Below, in pieces: positions 7,541 through 16,046 of a DNA stretch of 21,187 nt. The position numbers and the translations under genes were made by a program. Location of the stretch: positions 1 to 21,187 of the forward strand of contig JBILVO010000059.1 of NCBI GenBank assembly GCA_044370415.1, written 5' to 3'. The notes below the pieces were generated by a model. The model saw nothing but the letters and a program-made list of their open reading frames with translations, was not told where the DNA came from and did no database searches. Position 1 is the stretch's first letter; each line of letters opens with the position of its first letter. Source of the DNA: CAMCQY01 sp044370415. GTDB taxonomy: Bacteria; Planctomycetota; Planctomycetia; Pirellulales; UBA1268.

Positions 7541-9943
7541 TCACGCTGTCTTGCGACGACGGGAGTACCTGACCCCGATGAGCACGATCCCCACGCCGGC
7601 GATCGCGATGGCCGAGGGCTCCGGCACCATCACCAGTTCGCCGCTCTTGAAGCCGTACACGTCGGCCGTGAAGAACAACAGGCTGTCACCCGCCCCCAGC
7701 GAACCACCCTCCGCGACCCACGCCCCGTTTCCGGCGTAGTTGAACACCAGGTTTCCATACGCGCCGGATGCACTGATCGTCGCGAAGTTCCCGCTGGAGC
7801 TCGGCGCGGTGAAGAGCTGCCAGTGGTCGCCTCGCAGGAAGCCATTCGTGTCGAAGTCGATGTTCAGAGAGCCGCCATACGTCACCGAGCTCGTCGCGAC
7901 GATCTGGTCATAGAGCGAAGCCGATGTCCCCCCGATCGCGAGGGCCGCGATGGCGCCCGCATCCAGCTGCAGCGAGCCGACGCCGAACGTGCCGTAGGTG
8001 TCCAACGCGCTGCCCGGGCTGATCGCCGCACCGGAGTTCACCGTCACGAGCCCCGTCACGGAGCCGTCTCCGCCGAGCGTGCCCGACTGCACGGTCGTCG
8101 GCCCGGTGTAGGTGTTGATGGCGTTGAGATACGCCGTGCTGTCGCCGTTGATCACGACCGACCCGGAACCGTCGATCGCGCCCTCGACAACGATCGGAAT
8201 GGGGCTGCCCGAGCTTGCCTTGGGGTTGAGGGTGAGCGTGTTCCCGGCGAGGCGGATCGGGCCGGCCAGGACCAGCTGGCTGTTCGTCACGCCATCGGGG
8301 GCCGCGGAGGTGATGGTTGCATTCCCGGCGAGCGTCACCGTGCCGGAGATCGTCGCCGTCGTGCCGGACACGCCGAAAGACCCGCGGATCGCGCCATAGT
8401 TGGCACCCATGCCCGTGCCGGTGCCGCTGATGATGAAGTTGTTGGCGATCGTGGAGCCGTTGCGGATCACCGCCGACGCTCCGGCATCGACGGTCACGTC
8501 GCCCGTGCCGAATGCGTTGCTGTTAAAATCGCTCGCCGAAGTCTGCAGGCCGTTCTGCACCATGCCACCGCTTATGCGTGTGCCACCCGAGTACCCGCTG
8601 CTGCCGGTCAGAAAGAGGCTGCCGGTGCCGGTCTTCAGCAGACTCACCTTCCCCGAACCGTCAGTGATGGTGCCGGCGTAGGTGGAGTCAACGTTGGAGT
8701 TGGTCGTCAGCGATGCGCTGCCCGACACTCGTGTCGTGATCAGCCCGCCGCTACTGCCGCTGAGCGTCCCGATCGAGAGCGCCTGGCCGTTGAGATCGAG
8801 CGTGCCGCTGTTGACCGCCACGGTTCCGGAGCCGAGTGCCGTCGAATTGCCGGCCCGCAGCGTGCCGGACTGGATCGTTGTTCCTCCCGAATACTGATTG
8901 GCCGCGCTGAGCAGGACGCTCGACGTGGAGACGCCGTTGACGACCACCGATCCGGCACCCGAGATCGTGCCGGTGATCTCGATCGGCAACGGATTGGCAC
9001 CAGAAGTCTTCGGATTGAGCGTCAGGGCGTTTGATCCCAAGTCCACCGCGCCTGCGAGCACGAGTTTGCTGCCCGACACGCCGCCACTGCCGGCGGTCGT
9101 GACGGTCGCGTTGCCGGCGAGCGTTACCGTGCCTGCGATCGTCGCCGCCGTACCCGATGTCCCGAACGAGCCGCGGATCGCTCCGTAGTCGGCGCCGCTG
9201 GCGGATCCGGTGCCGCTGATGGTGAAGTTGTTCGCGATCTGGGAGCCGTTGCGGACGATCGCTGATCCACCCGCATTCACCGTGACGGTGCCGGAGCCGA
9301 ACGCGGTGCTGCTGAAGTCGGTCGTCGAATTCTGAAGACCGTTCTGGACAGCGCCGGCGGAGATCGTGACTCCGCCGGAGAAGCTGTTGTTCCCCGAGAG
9401 GAAGAGCTGGCTCGCGGCTCCTCCCTGCATCACCAGCGAACCACCACCGGAAATGCCACCCGACAGCGTGAGGTTGTGGCCCGCTCCGAGCGACACCGTG
9501 CTCACGCCCGCAAGCGTCGCACTGTTGCCGACCACGTCACCACCAATGCTTCCCAGCGAGCCGCCGGTGGTCGCCGAGGTCGTGATCGAGGCCGAAGACA
9601 GCGCGAGCGTGGATCCGCTCAGCGTGAACAGGGCGGTCTTTTCGGACGTGCCGTCGTTCGTGAACGACAGCGAGTTCACCGTGATCGTGCCGGTGATGTT
9701 ATTGGTGCCGGTCGTCTGGATGTTGCCACCGAAGATGAGCGCCCACGAGCCGGACGTCGTCGGCTTGCCGGGCGTCCAATTCGACGTGGTGTCCCAGTCG
9801 CCGCTGCCGCCGCTGCCCGTCCACGTGGCGGTCGACTGGGCCTGGCCAATGGCCGGCACGAGCAGCGTCGCCAGCACAGCGACGAGGAGCCCGGTGAGGC
9901 GGGGCCGGAGCACGCGAATATCGTTGGGCTTGAGCATCGTCAT
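7541..9943 (-). CDS. PEP-CTERM protein with autotransporter-associated beta-strand repeats
   Basis: Secreted surface protein of about 800 residues. Start taken as ATG 9943; ATG 9937 and TTG 9958 are alternatives, and none has a strong ribosome site. A signal peptide (basic RVLRPR, then LTGLLVAVLATLLVPAIGQAQ) is followed by TWTGSGGSGDWDTTSNW, the common N-terminus of planctomycete beta-repeat proteins. The body is Gly/Ser/Thr/Ala-rich with at least four PATR-type units (for example LFLSGNNSFSGG, VLLSAANQYSGGTTIQSGTL, LFLTGSSGYSGG, and YTGPTTVQSGTLGGDGS). The C-terminus has VPEPS, a hydrophobic helix and SRRRKTA, the exosortase sorting signal. By family knowledge it is cut and anchored or released by an exosortase, which is not encoded in the window. 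No enzymatic domain is seen; probably a structural or adhesive surface fibre. It lies next to exopolysaccharide-type genes, the usual setting. Confidence 0.9.
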   Translation of the reverse strand: MTMLKPNDIRVLRPRLTGLLVAVLATLLVPAIGQAQSTATWTGSGGSGDWDTTSNWTPGKPTTSGSWALIFGGNIQTTGTNNITGTITVNSLSFTNDGTSEKTALFTLSGSTLALSSASITTSATTGGSLGSIGGDVVGNSATLAGVSTVSLGAGHNLTLSGGISGGGSLVMQGGAASQLFLSGNNSFSGGVTISAGAVQNGLQNSTTDFSSTAFGSGTVTVNAGGSAIVRNGSQIANNFTISGTGSASGADYGAIRGSFGTSGTAATIAGTVTLAGNATVTTAGSGGVSGSKLVLAGAVDLGSNALTLNPKTSGANPLPIEITGTISGAGSVVVNGVSTSSVLLSAANQYSGGTTIQSGTLRAGNSTALGSGTVAVNSGTLDLNGQALSIGTLSGSSGGLITTRVSGSASLTTNSNVDSTYAGTITDGSGKVSLLKTGTGSLFLTGSSGYSGGTRISGGMVQNGLQTSASDFNSNAFGTGDVTVDAGASAVIRNGSTIANNFIISGTGTGMGANYGAIRGSFGVSGTTATISGTVTLAGNATITSAAPDGVTNSQLVLAGPIRLAGNTLTLNPKASSGSPIPIVVEGAIDGSGSVVINGDSTAYLNAINTYTGPTTVQSGTLGGDGSVTGLVTVNSGAAISPGSALDTYGTFGVGSLQLDAGAIAALAIGGTSASLYDQIVATSSVTYGGSLNIDFDTNGFLRGDHWQLFTAPSSSGNFATISASGAYGNLVFNYAGNGAWVAEGGSLGAGDSLLFFTADVYGFKSGELVMVPEPSAIAIAGVGIVLIGVRYSRRRKTA
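8136..8626 (-). repeat. Internal repeat copy 2 of the PEP-CTERM gene
   Basis: About 490 bases that match positions 8925-9415 at a constant 789-base offset without indels, checked at the LFLxG, VQNGLQ, YGAIRGSFG and GSVVxNG segments. It encodes a PATR-type unit followed by a beta-helical stretch. Confidence 0.75.
8925..9415 (-). repeat. Internal repeat copy 1 of the PEP-CTERM gene
   Basis: The N-terminal copy of the 789-base-offset duplication. The reading frame is kept. Differences from copy 2 are scattered substitutions, so the duplication is not very recent. The copies diverge with a two-residue indel just after the GSVVxNG segment. Confidence 0.75.
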
Positions 9944-10063
9944 GGCATTGTCACACAAAAGGGATCGGAAACCAGGGACTTACGGACTTTCAAGCTGTCT
10001 GCCATCCCTGGCCGAACCGCTCCTGAACGAACAACAAACCACCGACCACACCGCCGCCGACTG

Positions 10064-10069
10064 ATCATA
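10064..10069 (-). promoter_or_regulatory. Putative -10 box (TATGAT) for the PEP-CTERM gene
   Basis: TATGAT on the minus strand overlaps the stop codon of the upstream receiver-like gene and would give a leader of about 110 bases before the PEP-CTERM start. No good -35 element. Co-transcription from the receiver gene is equally possible. Confidence 0.28.
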
Positions 10070-10583
10070 CTTCTGCGAGGGGCCTCGATCGGTGAACGCC
10101 CCGGGTGAGCTGCGCCATCCATCGCGCAGACGTCCTGCCCGCCTCCTGGAAGAGCGACACGAGCGCATCGCCCGTCGACATCTCCGGCAGGTAGGCCCAC
10201 ACACCCAGTTGCCGCGCCCAGAGCTCCTCGTCGAGGCTCTCGCCGGAACTGCAGACCGCCAGCAACGTGCCGGGCCGCCGCGCAACGTCTTCGGCGAGCG
10301 CCACGGAGTCGGTGACGCGATCACCGCACGGGTGCGCAATGTCGACGATCACGAGGTCGTATTCCCGGTCGGCCGACGCCCGGATCCCATCGGCGTCCGC
10401 AGGGGCGTCGCAGACGGTCCAGTCGGTCATCTCCGCGACCATCCGCAAACGGCTCCGCAGCGCTGCGTCACCGGTGACCACCAGGCAGGATGCCGCCGGC
10501 AGCCCACCACGGGACCGCCGCTCCGAGTACGGGCTGGCCCACAGCCCATCGGACGTTATTCCAACCGCCGAAACCATCATCAT
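10065..10583 (-). CDS. Degenerate response-regulator receiver-like protein
   Basis: About 172 residues. Three ATGs in a row (10583, 10580, 10577) follow GAGGTG; the second or third has better spacing. After a 35-residue polar lead, CLVVTGDAALRSRLRMVAEM starts a receiver-like alpha/beta fold. D81 in DLVIVDIAHPCGD aligns with the phosphoacceptor Asp, and VCSSGES carries the beta-4 Ser/Thr. The usual acidic pair after strand 1 is reduced to a single Asp (TGD), and the conserved beta-5 Lys is replaced by Glu (E134 in AYLPEMST). There is no output domain; the C-terminus is basic. This suggests a stand-alone pseudo-receiver acting by protein contact rather than normal phosphotransfer. It lies 122 bases upstream of the PEP-CTERM gene on the same strand, so it may be linked to it. 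Function unknown. Confidence 0.65.
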   Translation of the reverse strand: MMMVSAVGITSDGLWASPYSERRSRGGLPAASCLVVTGDAALRSRLRMVAEMTDWTVCDAPADADGIRASADREYDLVIVDIAHPCGDRVTDSVALAEDVARRPGTLLAVCSSGESLDEELWARQLGVWAYLPEMSTGDALVSLFQEAGRTSARWMAQLTRGVHRSRPLAEV

Positions 10584-10702
10584 GCACCTCGTGATATGTC
10601 GCCGCCCGGCCACGCTCCTTCCCGGGCGTGGTCCACAGCGGACCGACAAGGAAGAAAAGCAATGGCCGTGCCAATCGCGCGACGGCCACGAGAATCTGAA
10701 TA

Positions 10703-10722
10703 AAGGCCTGAAAAACGGCCTT
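10703..10722 (-). terminator. Weak terminator-like hairpin
   Basis: On the minus strand AAGGCC, an eight-base T-rich loop, GGCCTT, then TATT. The stem is only 6 bp and the T-tract is short. It lies about 220 bases after the stop of the fusion gene, so either a weak terminator or part of a leader structure for the receiver gene. Confidence 0.25.
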
Positions 10723-10760
10723 CCGCTGCGCATGACCCTCCATGGAGACAACGGAAAGAT

Positions 10761-10779
10761 CCTCACCGTTTCGGTGAGG
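10761..10779 (-). terminator. Perfect 8-bp hairpin downstream of the fusion gene
   Basis: CCTCACCG and CGGTGAGG with a three-base loop form a very stable stem on either strand. On the minus strand it is followed by ATCTTTCC, which lacks a true U-tract. It may stabilise or end the transcript of the fusion gene, or act in the leader of the receiver gene. Confidence 0.35.
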
Positions 10780-10942
10780 CTTCACAGCATGGATGACGCC
10801 GCCGAAGGCACAGCCGATGCCCGGCAGCCACTTGCAGCCCGCAGAATCCCGCCCCGAAACGCGGATTCACCGAAACAGGGACGCCTCACCATTGCGCGTG
10901 GCCGCGCACCCGTGAATCGGTGAGCCCCCTCAGGGCAGCACG

Positions 10943-13900
10943 TCAGGGCAGCGAGCCTAAATAGGCGAGCAGGTCCGCGACCGCCTGTCGATCGAGCTGC
11001 TTCTCGAGCCCCTCCGGCATGATCGACTGGCCAGTGCTCTTGAGTAGCTCGATCTCGCCACGCGGCACCGTGTCGGTGGCGTTCTCCGCCCGCCTGAACG
11101 TGATGCTGCCCGCCGACTCATCTGCGATCATGCCCGTCACCGTCCGGCCGTCCTCCAGCTCCGCCACATAATTGACGTACAGCGGGTTCACCTCGCGGTT
11201 GGGATCGAGCAGATTGGTGAGGATCGCCTCCGGCCCGCGGCTCTTGAAGGCGGCCAGGTTCGGACCGACCTCGTGCCCGACCCCTTCCGCCTTGTGGCAT
11301 TGGGCGCAGACGCGGGCGAAATGGCCGCGGCCCCGGGCTGCGTTGCCCGCCAGCTCGAGCGCCAGACGGTAGGACTCGAGCACCTCCTTGCGCGGACTGG
11401 CCTTCACGCGAGCCGCCAGCTTCTCGTAGCCCGCCCGGATCGCGGGATCCTTGTAGGACTCGAGGAGCCGCACCTGCGTTGGATCGAATTCCGACAGCGG
11501 GACGCTGCCCGATTCGACGGCGGCGAGGAAGGCCCGCACCCATTCGGGCCGGCTGAAGAGCGCCGTGGCAGCCTGCCCACGGACCTTGGGGCCCAGCTGC
11601 GGCCACCGGGCGAGCAGCCAGCCGCCGGCCTCCGGAGCCCCGGTCGCCTCGATCGCTTTCACGGTGGCGAGCTGCACCCCCTGCGGCTGGCCGACGTCGA
11701 GCAGGGCCGCGAACGTGTCGGCCGAGTCCGCGAACGATCCCAGTGCCAACCGCCCGATCGCCGCCACCCGCTGGGCCTCCGCCGCCCCGGCGTCGCCGGC
11801 CACCGCACGCGACCGCACGAGCAGGTCGTCCCGGGCGGCCGTCAGCGCCGGGGCGACGGGAATCGCCTCGCGACGGGCCGCCGGCGCCTTCATGCGGCCG
11901 GCGAGGTACCCGGCCACCAGCCGCGGCCCCACCGGGGATCCGGCGCGGGCGCAGGCATCGACCGCCTTTTCTAGCGACTGCACGTCGGCGGCGACGAGCT
12001 GCTGCCCCACGATCGCGGCGAGCGACTCGAGCATCGCCTCGCCGGCCGGTGAGGCGGCGTAGTCGGCTCGGCCCGCCAGATCAGCGAGCACCGCTCCGGC
12101 CCCCTGGCGCAGCGAGCTGAAGATGGCCGCCTTCGGGTAGGTGCCGTCGCCGTCGCGCACCGCCAGCCGCGCAAGCGCCGCGTTGCGTTCGGCGCCCGAC
12201 GGAAACTCCCCGAGCGAAAACGCCAGCTGATACCGCACCCGGGCGTCATCGTCGTCGGTCATGCGGCACAGCCGCGCCACGAGCGACGCTACCGCCGGCC
12301 GGCGATCCGCCAGCCGCGCGGCGTGCTCGCGGACCCGCGGATGCGGGTCGTCGAGCGCAGCGAGCAGCGTGCCGGTCCCGAGCCTGCCGAGCGATTCCAG
12401 CGCGTAGAGCGCGTGCATGCGGCCCTCGGGGAGCGACGCGTCCCGCGACAGCGTCTCCAGCAGCGGTACGGCAGACGCATCCTGCCGCTCGTAGATCAGG
12501 CGGGCCGCCGTGTCGCGATGCCAGCCGTTGCGGTGCGCGAGCGTCTTCACCAGGTCGGCCGTCGACGCCGCCTCGAGGTCGGGCCGCGGCCGGTTCGCGA
12601 ACGATTCCGGCACCACGCGATAGAGCCGGCCCCGGTCGGCACCGCTGGTCAGATCGAGCTGCGTCTTGATCTCGGGCGGCAGCGACCGCGGATGCTCGAT
12701 TACCTCGCGGTAGACGTCGATGACGTAGAGCCCGCCGTCCGGGGCGTTGGCGAACTGGGCGGGTCGAAACCAGATGTCGTCGGAGCGGACGAACTCGGAG
12801 TCCTTGTCGATCCGCCGTGCCTCGAGAAACGGGCCGGCCGCCGTGAGCCGCTCGCGGTGCACGAGGTTGCTTCCCACGTCGCCGACGATGAGGCATTCCC
12901 GCATCTCCGCCGGCAGGGCGTCGCCACGGTAGGCCGTGATGCCGCTGGCGCCGGTGAAGTAGCCGGCCGGCCGGCCGCCCCCCTCCACGACGCCGAGCGC
13001 AGGGTTGGCCAGCCGCATCTTCGTCCGCAGGATCCGCCACGGCTCCACCGGACTCGACCGGTAGACGGCGTCGGCGCCGCCGTCCTTGGCGATCGTGCCA
13101 CGGGACGGAGGCATGGCGAAGGCCGGGTTCCGGGCGGCGTAGCGGTCCTCGAAGAAGACCATCTCGAGCGGCGCGCTGTTGCCGCTGACGAACTTGCGGC
13201 CCCAGTCGTCGAACGTCATGCCGTGCTGCAGCGTGCCGGTCTCCGGGCGGAGGTCGAGCTTCCGGGGATCGAAGGAGAAATCGCGGCCGTTGAGGCTGAC
13301 CGGCTTCAACGACGGTTCGTCCGGCCGCGTCACCTGCGGCGCTCCGGAGGAGCTCGTGGCCCCGTGCACACGGCAGTCGAGGCCCCACCGGAGGCTGTTC
13401 ACGAGCCCCTGCACGTTGGACCGGCCGAAGCCGGTGAAGACCACGCGGCGGACGTCGGCCACGCCGTCGCCGTCGGTGTCCTTGAGATAGAGGATGTCGG
13501 GCGCGGCGCAGACGAACGCGCCGCCGTCGTAGGCGAGCACGCCCGTCGGCCACGAGAGCCCCTTGGCGAAGAGGGTGCTCCTGTCCATCCGCCCGTCGCC
13601 GTCCACGTCCTCGAGGATGCGGACGGCGCCGAGATGCTCATCGGCCTGCTCCGAGTAGTCGATCATCTCGACGACGTAGCAGCGGCCGCGGGCGTCGAAG
13701 TCGAGCGCGACGGGCGAGTGCACCAGCGGCTCGGCGGCCACCTGATCGATGCGGAAGCCGGCCGCGACCTGGAAACCCGCCAACGCGGCGGCGGGCTCCC
13801 GCGGCGGAATCCGCGGCAGCCGCTCGATCTCGACACCGGCCGTCGTGCCGGCCGTGCTCGTCTCGGGCTTCACCACGGCCGCGATGCCCTTCTCGAGCAG

Positions 13901-15967
13901 CGGCTCGATCTCGGGCGTGCAATTCGACACGCTCGCCTCGTAGCCGCCGGCCGCGAACTCCCGCGCGGTGCAGATGTAGCCCGTGCCGTTGTCGCCGTAG
14001 CCGGCGACGGCGACGAATCCGCCGGGCAGGAGCGACTGCGCGAAGATCTGGTAGTCGACGATCGGCTCGCCCGGCAGGTTCACGATCACCGCCCTGCCAA
14101 GGTGGAGACCCGAGAGCACGAACGGCACTTCGGCACGTCGCAGCGAGGCCAGCCGCGAGCCGCCGCGGTAGGTCTTCGGCACGGGCCCGGACTTCGGGTC
14201 GCGCATCCGCGACAGGCACGATTCCGCGGAAAACTCGCCGTCGGTGCGCCGCGGCAGGACCACCGGATGCGACCGCCAGACGACCGGCGCCGCAGGCTCG
14301 AAGGCAGTGGCGGCGATCGCGGCGTCGATGCCCGCCAGCAGCCTGTCGGCGAGCGCCTCGCGGCCCGCGTCGGTGCCGTCGTTGTACTTGCCGACGGTCA
14401 CGTCGCCGCCGCAGCCGTTGAAGTGGATCTGGAACACGCCCTCCCGCTCCTGGAGCCGCTCCCGCGCCATTCCCACGAAGTCACTCGTGGCGACGCCGTC
14501 GCCATACTTCACCTGCGGGTGGCAGGCGTAGTAGTGCAGCCGCACGAGCGGCTTCTCGCCCGCCGCCAGCGTGATCGTCTTCACGAACGGGTCGATCCGG
14601 CCCTCGGGCAGCTCCCGCAGGGGTTCGGCCGCGAAGCTCGTCCGCCCCACGACGCGGCCCCTGCCGTCGCGGATCCGCCGGTTCGACGCCACGCGTTCGA
14701 CCAGCCCCTGCCCGGTGCCGACGCGGTCGAACGACGTCAGGCGGCCGATGCTCTCGGCGGCGGCCGCGGCCATGCGGGCCTCGACGGCCTCGAGCACCTC
14801 CGGCGCGAGATATGCCGTCGCGTCGCCCTGCTGGGCCAAGAGCCACTGGCCGTCGCGGTCGCCCATCGGCGCGTTGTGCTGGTGGAGCGTCTGCACGGCC
14901 ACCCGGTCGGGCGTCGTGCCCACAGCCGCGGCGATCCTTCTCCGCATCGAGTCGTGCGTGCCGTTGCACACCATGCACCAGTCGAGCGCGCAGAGCACCG
15001 ATCGTTCGCCACCCGACTCGATGACGACGCCCTTGGCCAACAGCGGCAGGGCGACCTTCTGGAGCGGGTCGCCGCTGAACAGCGGCTGCCCCGGCGGCGG
15101 CGTGATGTCGCAGGAAAACGTCGCGAGCCGGGGCGATCCCGCAGCCGCCTGCGCCGGCCGCGACTCGAAGCGACCGAGCGTCCACTCGATGCCGTTCTCG
15201 AGCAGCCGCTGGTACTGCGGCAGGTCGAAGTCGCTGGGATAGCCGAGCGACGTGTAGAACACGCGGCTCTTCCCGGCCATCCGCGTCCAGGCGATTGGCT
15301 CACCGGAGGACGCCGGGCCGCTGCCGAGCAGCAGCACCGTCGCCTTCTCGTCGACCAGCGGCTTGACGAGGTAGAGCGGGCCCTGAGAATGCCAGGGCAG
15401 CGGCGCGACACCGTCGAGGATCGGGTGGCCTGCCTGCTCCGGAACGGCAGCGACGTCGACGCCGTCCTCGGTCTTCCCGTAGCCGCGATTCTCGCAGCCG
15501 AGCATGTCGGGCACGAACTCAAGCCACTTCTCGTGTCCCGCGGCCGGCTCGGCCTTCACCGAGAACGCGTGGTTGGCGGTGCGGATGCCGACCAGCGGCT
15601 TTCCGGCGGCCAGGTGGCGGCGGATGATGCCGAGCTGGTCGGTCGCCAGCGCGCCGCGGCGGAAGAACACGACCAGCAGGTCGGCCTTCTCGACAGCATC
15701 GAGCCCAGGAAAATGCAGCTTCTCGAGCGGCAGCCTCCCCTGGATCACGGTGCACTCGTGGCCCCGCTTCGCCCGCAGCGAGTCGGCAAATCGGGGAATC
15801 GTCCGGTCGGCCGCGTAGTTGTCGGGCTCGGCGGTGACGAGAAACACGATCCTGCCGGGAGACCGGGCCGCGGCATCGGACGGCGCGGCGGCCGACGCTG
15901 TCGCGATGCCGAGCAGGCTGGTGAGCAGCGTGCCGGCACACGAGGCAAGGAGGCGGGCGCGAGGCAT
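10943..15967 (-). CDS. Five-part secreted fusion: ThuA-like, neutral ceramidase-like, PVC-type dehydrogenase, HEAT repeats, cytochrome c
   Basis: 1674 residues from ATG 15967, chosen because AGGAG lies 6 bases upstream and a signal peptide follows (MPRARLLASCAGTLLTSLLG onward). Order: ThuA-like flavodoxin-fold domain (about 37-270; IVFLVTAEPDNY, VGIRTANHAF, FYTSLGYPSDF); ceramidase-like module (about 283-660) with HQH (H362, H364), YYACH (H483), CGGDVT (D522, T524), LPGEPIVDY (E634) and GYGDNGTGYI; PVC membrane-bound dehydrogenase beta-propeller (about 730-1120; DVDGDGRMD and DTDGDGVAD calcium-type loops, DDWGRKFVSGN); HEAT-like repeats (about 1125-1490); PVC-type haem domain with CAQCH (1554-1558) and SIMPEGL as the likely Met-ligand region. 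Predicted to work outside the cytoplasm, coupling hydrolysis and oxidation of one substrate and passing electrons to the haem. ThuA, dehydrogenase and haem domains are often joined in planctomycetes; the inserted ceramidase-like module is the odd part. Substrate unknown. Confidence 0.92.
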   Translation of the reverse strand: MPRARLLASCAGTLLTSLLGIATASAAAPSDAAARSPGRIVFLVTAEPDNYAADRTIPRFADSLRAKRGHECTVIQGRLPLEKLHFPGLDAVEKADLLVVFFRRGALATDQLGIIRRHLAAGKPLVGIRTANHAFSVKAEPAAGHEKWLEFVPDMLGCENRGYGKTEDGVDVAAVPEQAGHPILDGVAPLPWHSQGPLYLVKPLVDEKATVLLLGSGPASSGEPIAWTRMAGKSRVFYTSLGYPSDFDLPQYQRLLENGIEWTLGRFESRPAQAAAGSPRLATFSCDITPPPGQPLFSGDPLQKVALPLLAKGVVIESGGERSVLCALDWCMVCNGTHDSMRRRIAAAVGTTPDRVAVQTLHQHNAPMGDRDGQWLLAQQGDATAYLAPEVLEAVEARMAAAAAESIGRLTSFDRVGTGQGLVERVASNRRIRDGRGRVVGRTSFAAEPLRELPEGRIDPFVKTITLAAGEKPLVRLHYYACHPQVKYGDGVATSDFVGMARERLQEREGVFQIHFNGCGGDVTVGKYNDGTDAGREALADRLLAGIDAAIAATAFEPAAPVVWRSHPVVLPRRTDGEFSAESCLSRMRDPKSGPVPKTYRGGSRLASLRRAEVPFVLSGLHLGRAVIVNLPGEPIVDYQIFAQSLLPGGFVAVAGYGDNGTGYICTAREFAAGGYEASVSNCTPEIEPLLEKGIAAVVKPETSTAGTTAGVEIERLPRIPPREPAAALAGFQVAAGFRIDQVAAEPLVHSPVALDFDARGRCYVVEMIDYSEQADEHLGAVRILEDVDGDGRMDRSTLFAKGLSWPTGVLAYDGGAFVCAAPDILYLKDTDGDGVADVRRVVFTGFGRSNVQGLVNSLRWGLDCRVHGATSSSGAPQVTRPDEPSLKPVSLNGRDFSFDPRKLDLRPETGTLQHGMTFDDWGRKFVSGNSAPLEMVFFEDRYAARNPAFAMPPSRGTIAKDGGADAVYRSSPVEPWRILRTKMRLANPALGVVEGGGRPAGYFTGASGITAYRGDALPAEMRECLIVGDVGSNLVHRERLTAAGPFLEARRIDKDSEFVRSDDIWFRPAQFANAPDGGLYVIDVYREVIEHPRSLPPEIKTQLDLTSGADRGRLYRVVPESFANRPRPDLEAASTADLVKTLAHRNGWHRDTAARLIYERQDASAVPLLETLSRDASLPEGRMHALYALESLGRLGTGTLLAALDDPHPRVREHAARLADRRPAVASLVARLCRMTDDDDARVRYQLAFSLGEFPSGAERNAALARLAVRDGDGTYPKAAIFSSLRQGAGAVLADLAGRADYAASPAGEAMLESLAAIVGQQLVAADVQSLEKAVDACARAGSPVGPRLVAGYLAGRMKAPAARREAIPVAPALTAARDDLLVRSRAVAGDAGAAEAQRVAAIGRLALGSFADSADTFAALLDVGQPQGVQLATVKAIEATGAPEAGGWLLARWPQLGPKVRGQAATALFSRPEWVRAFLAAVESGSVPLSEFDPTQVRLLESYKDPAIRAGYEKLAARVKASPRKEVLESYRLALELAGNAARGRGHFARVCAQCHKAEGVGHEVGPNLAAFKSRGPEAILTNLLDPNREVNPLYVNYVAELEDGRTVTGMIADESAGSITFRRAENATDTVPRGEIELLKSTGQSIMPEGLEKQLDRQAVADLLAYLGSLP

Positions 15968-16046
15968 GCGTGGCTCCTGGGAAGGCAGCGCGGTGACGGT
16001 GCTCGGGCACGAGACGATAGCCGTGGACGAGGTCCGTGGGCGTGGT

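Larger units (their letters stand above)
10584..10942. other. Hairpin-rich non-coding region between the fusion gene and the receiver gene
   Basis: 359 bases without a credible gene. Inverted repeats: GGTCC/GGACC (10630-10644), TGGCCGT/ACGGCCA (10663-10688), AAGGCC/GGCCTT with an A-rich loop (10703-10722), palindrome CTCCATGGAG (10738-10747), a perfect CCTCACCG-TTT-CGGTGAGG (10761-10779), and GATTCAC/GTGAATC (10864-10870 with 10912-10918). It would be the 3' trailer of the fusion gene and/or the 5' leader of the receiver gene. No known riboswitch class was recognised. Confidence 0.5.

Noticed and set aside
7490..9034. A 514-codon plus-strand frame over the PEP-CTERM gene
   Set aside because: A shadow of the repeat gene: its own apparent repetition is only the complement of the beta-strand repeats.
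10267..10923. A plus-strand frame of 218 codons over the receiver gene and hairpin region
   Set aside because: Composition is not protein-like, there is no ribosome site, and half of it is antisense to the receiver gene.
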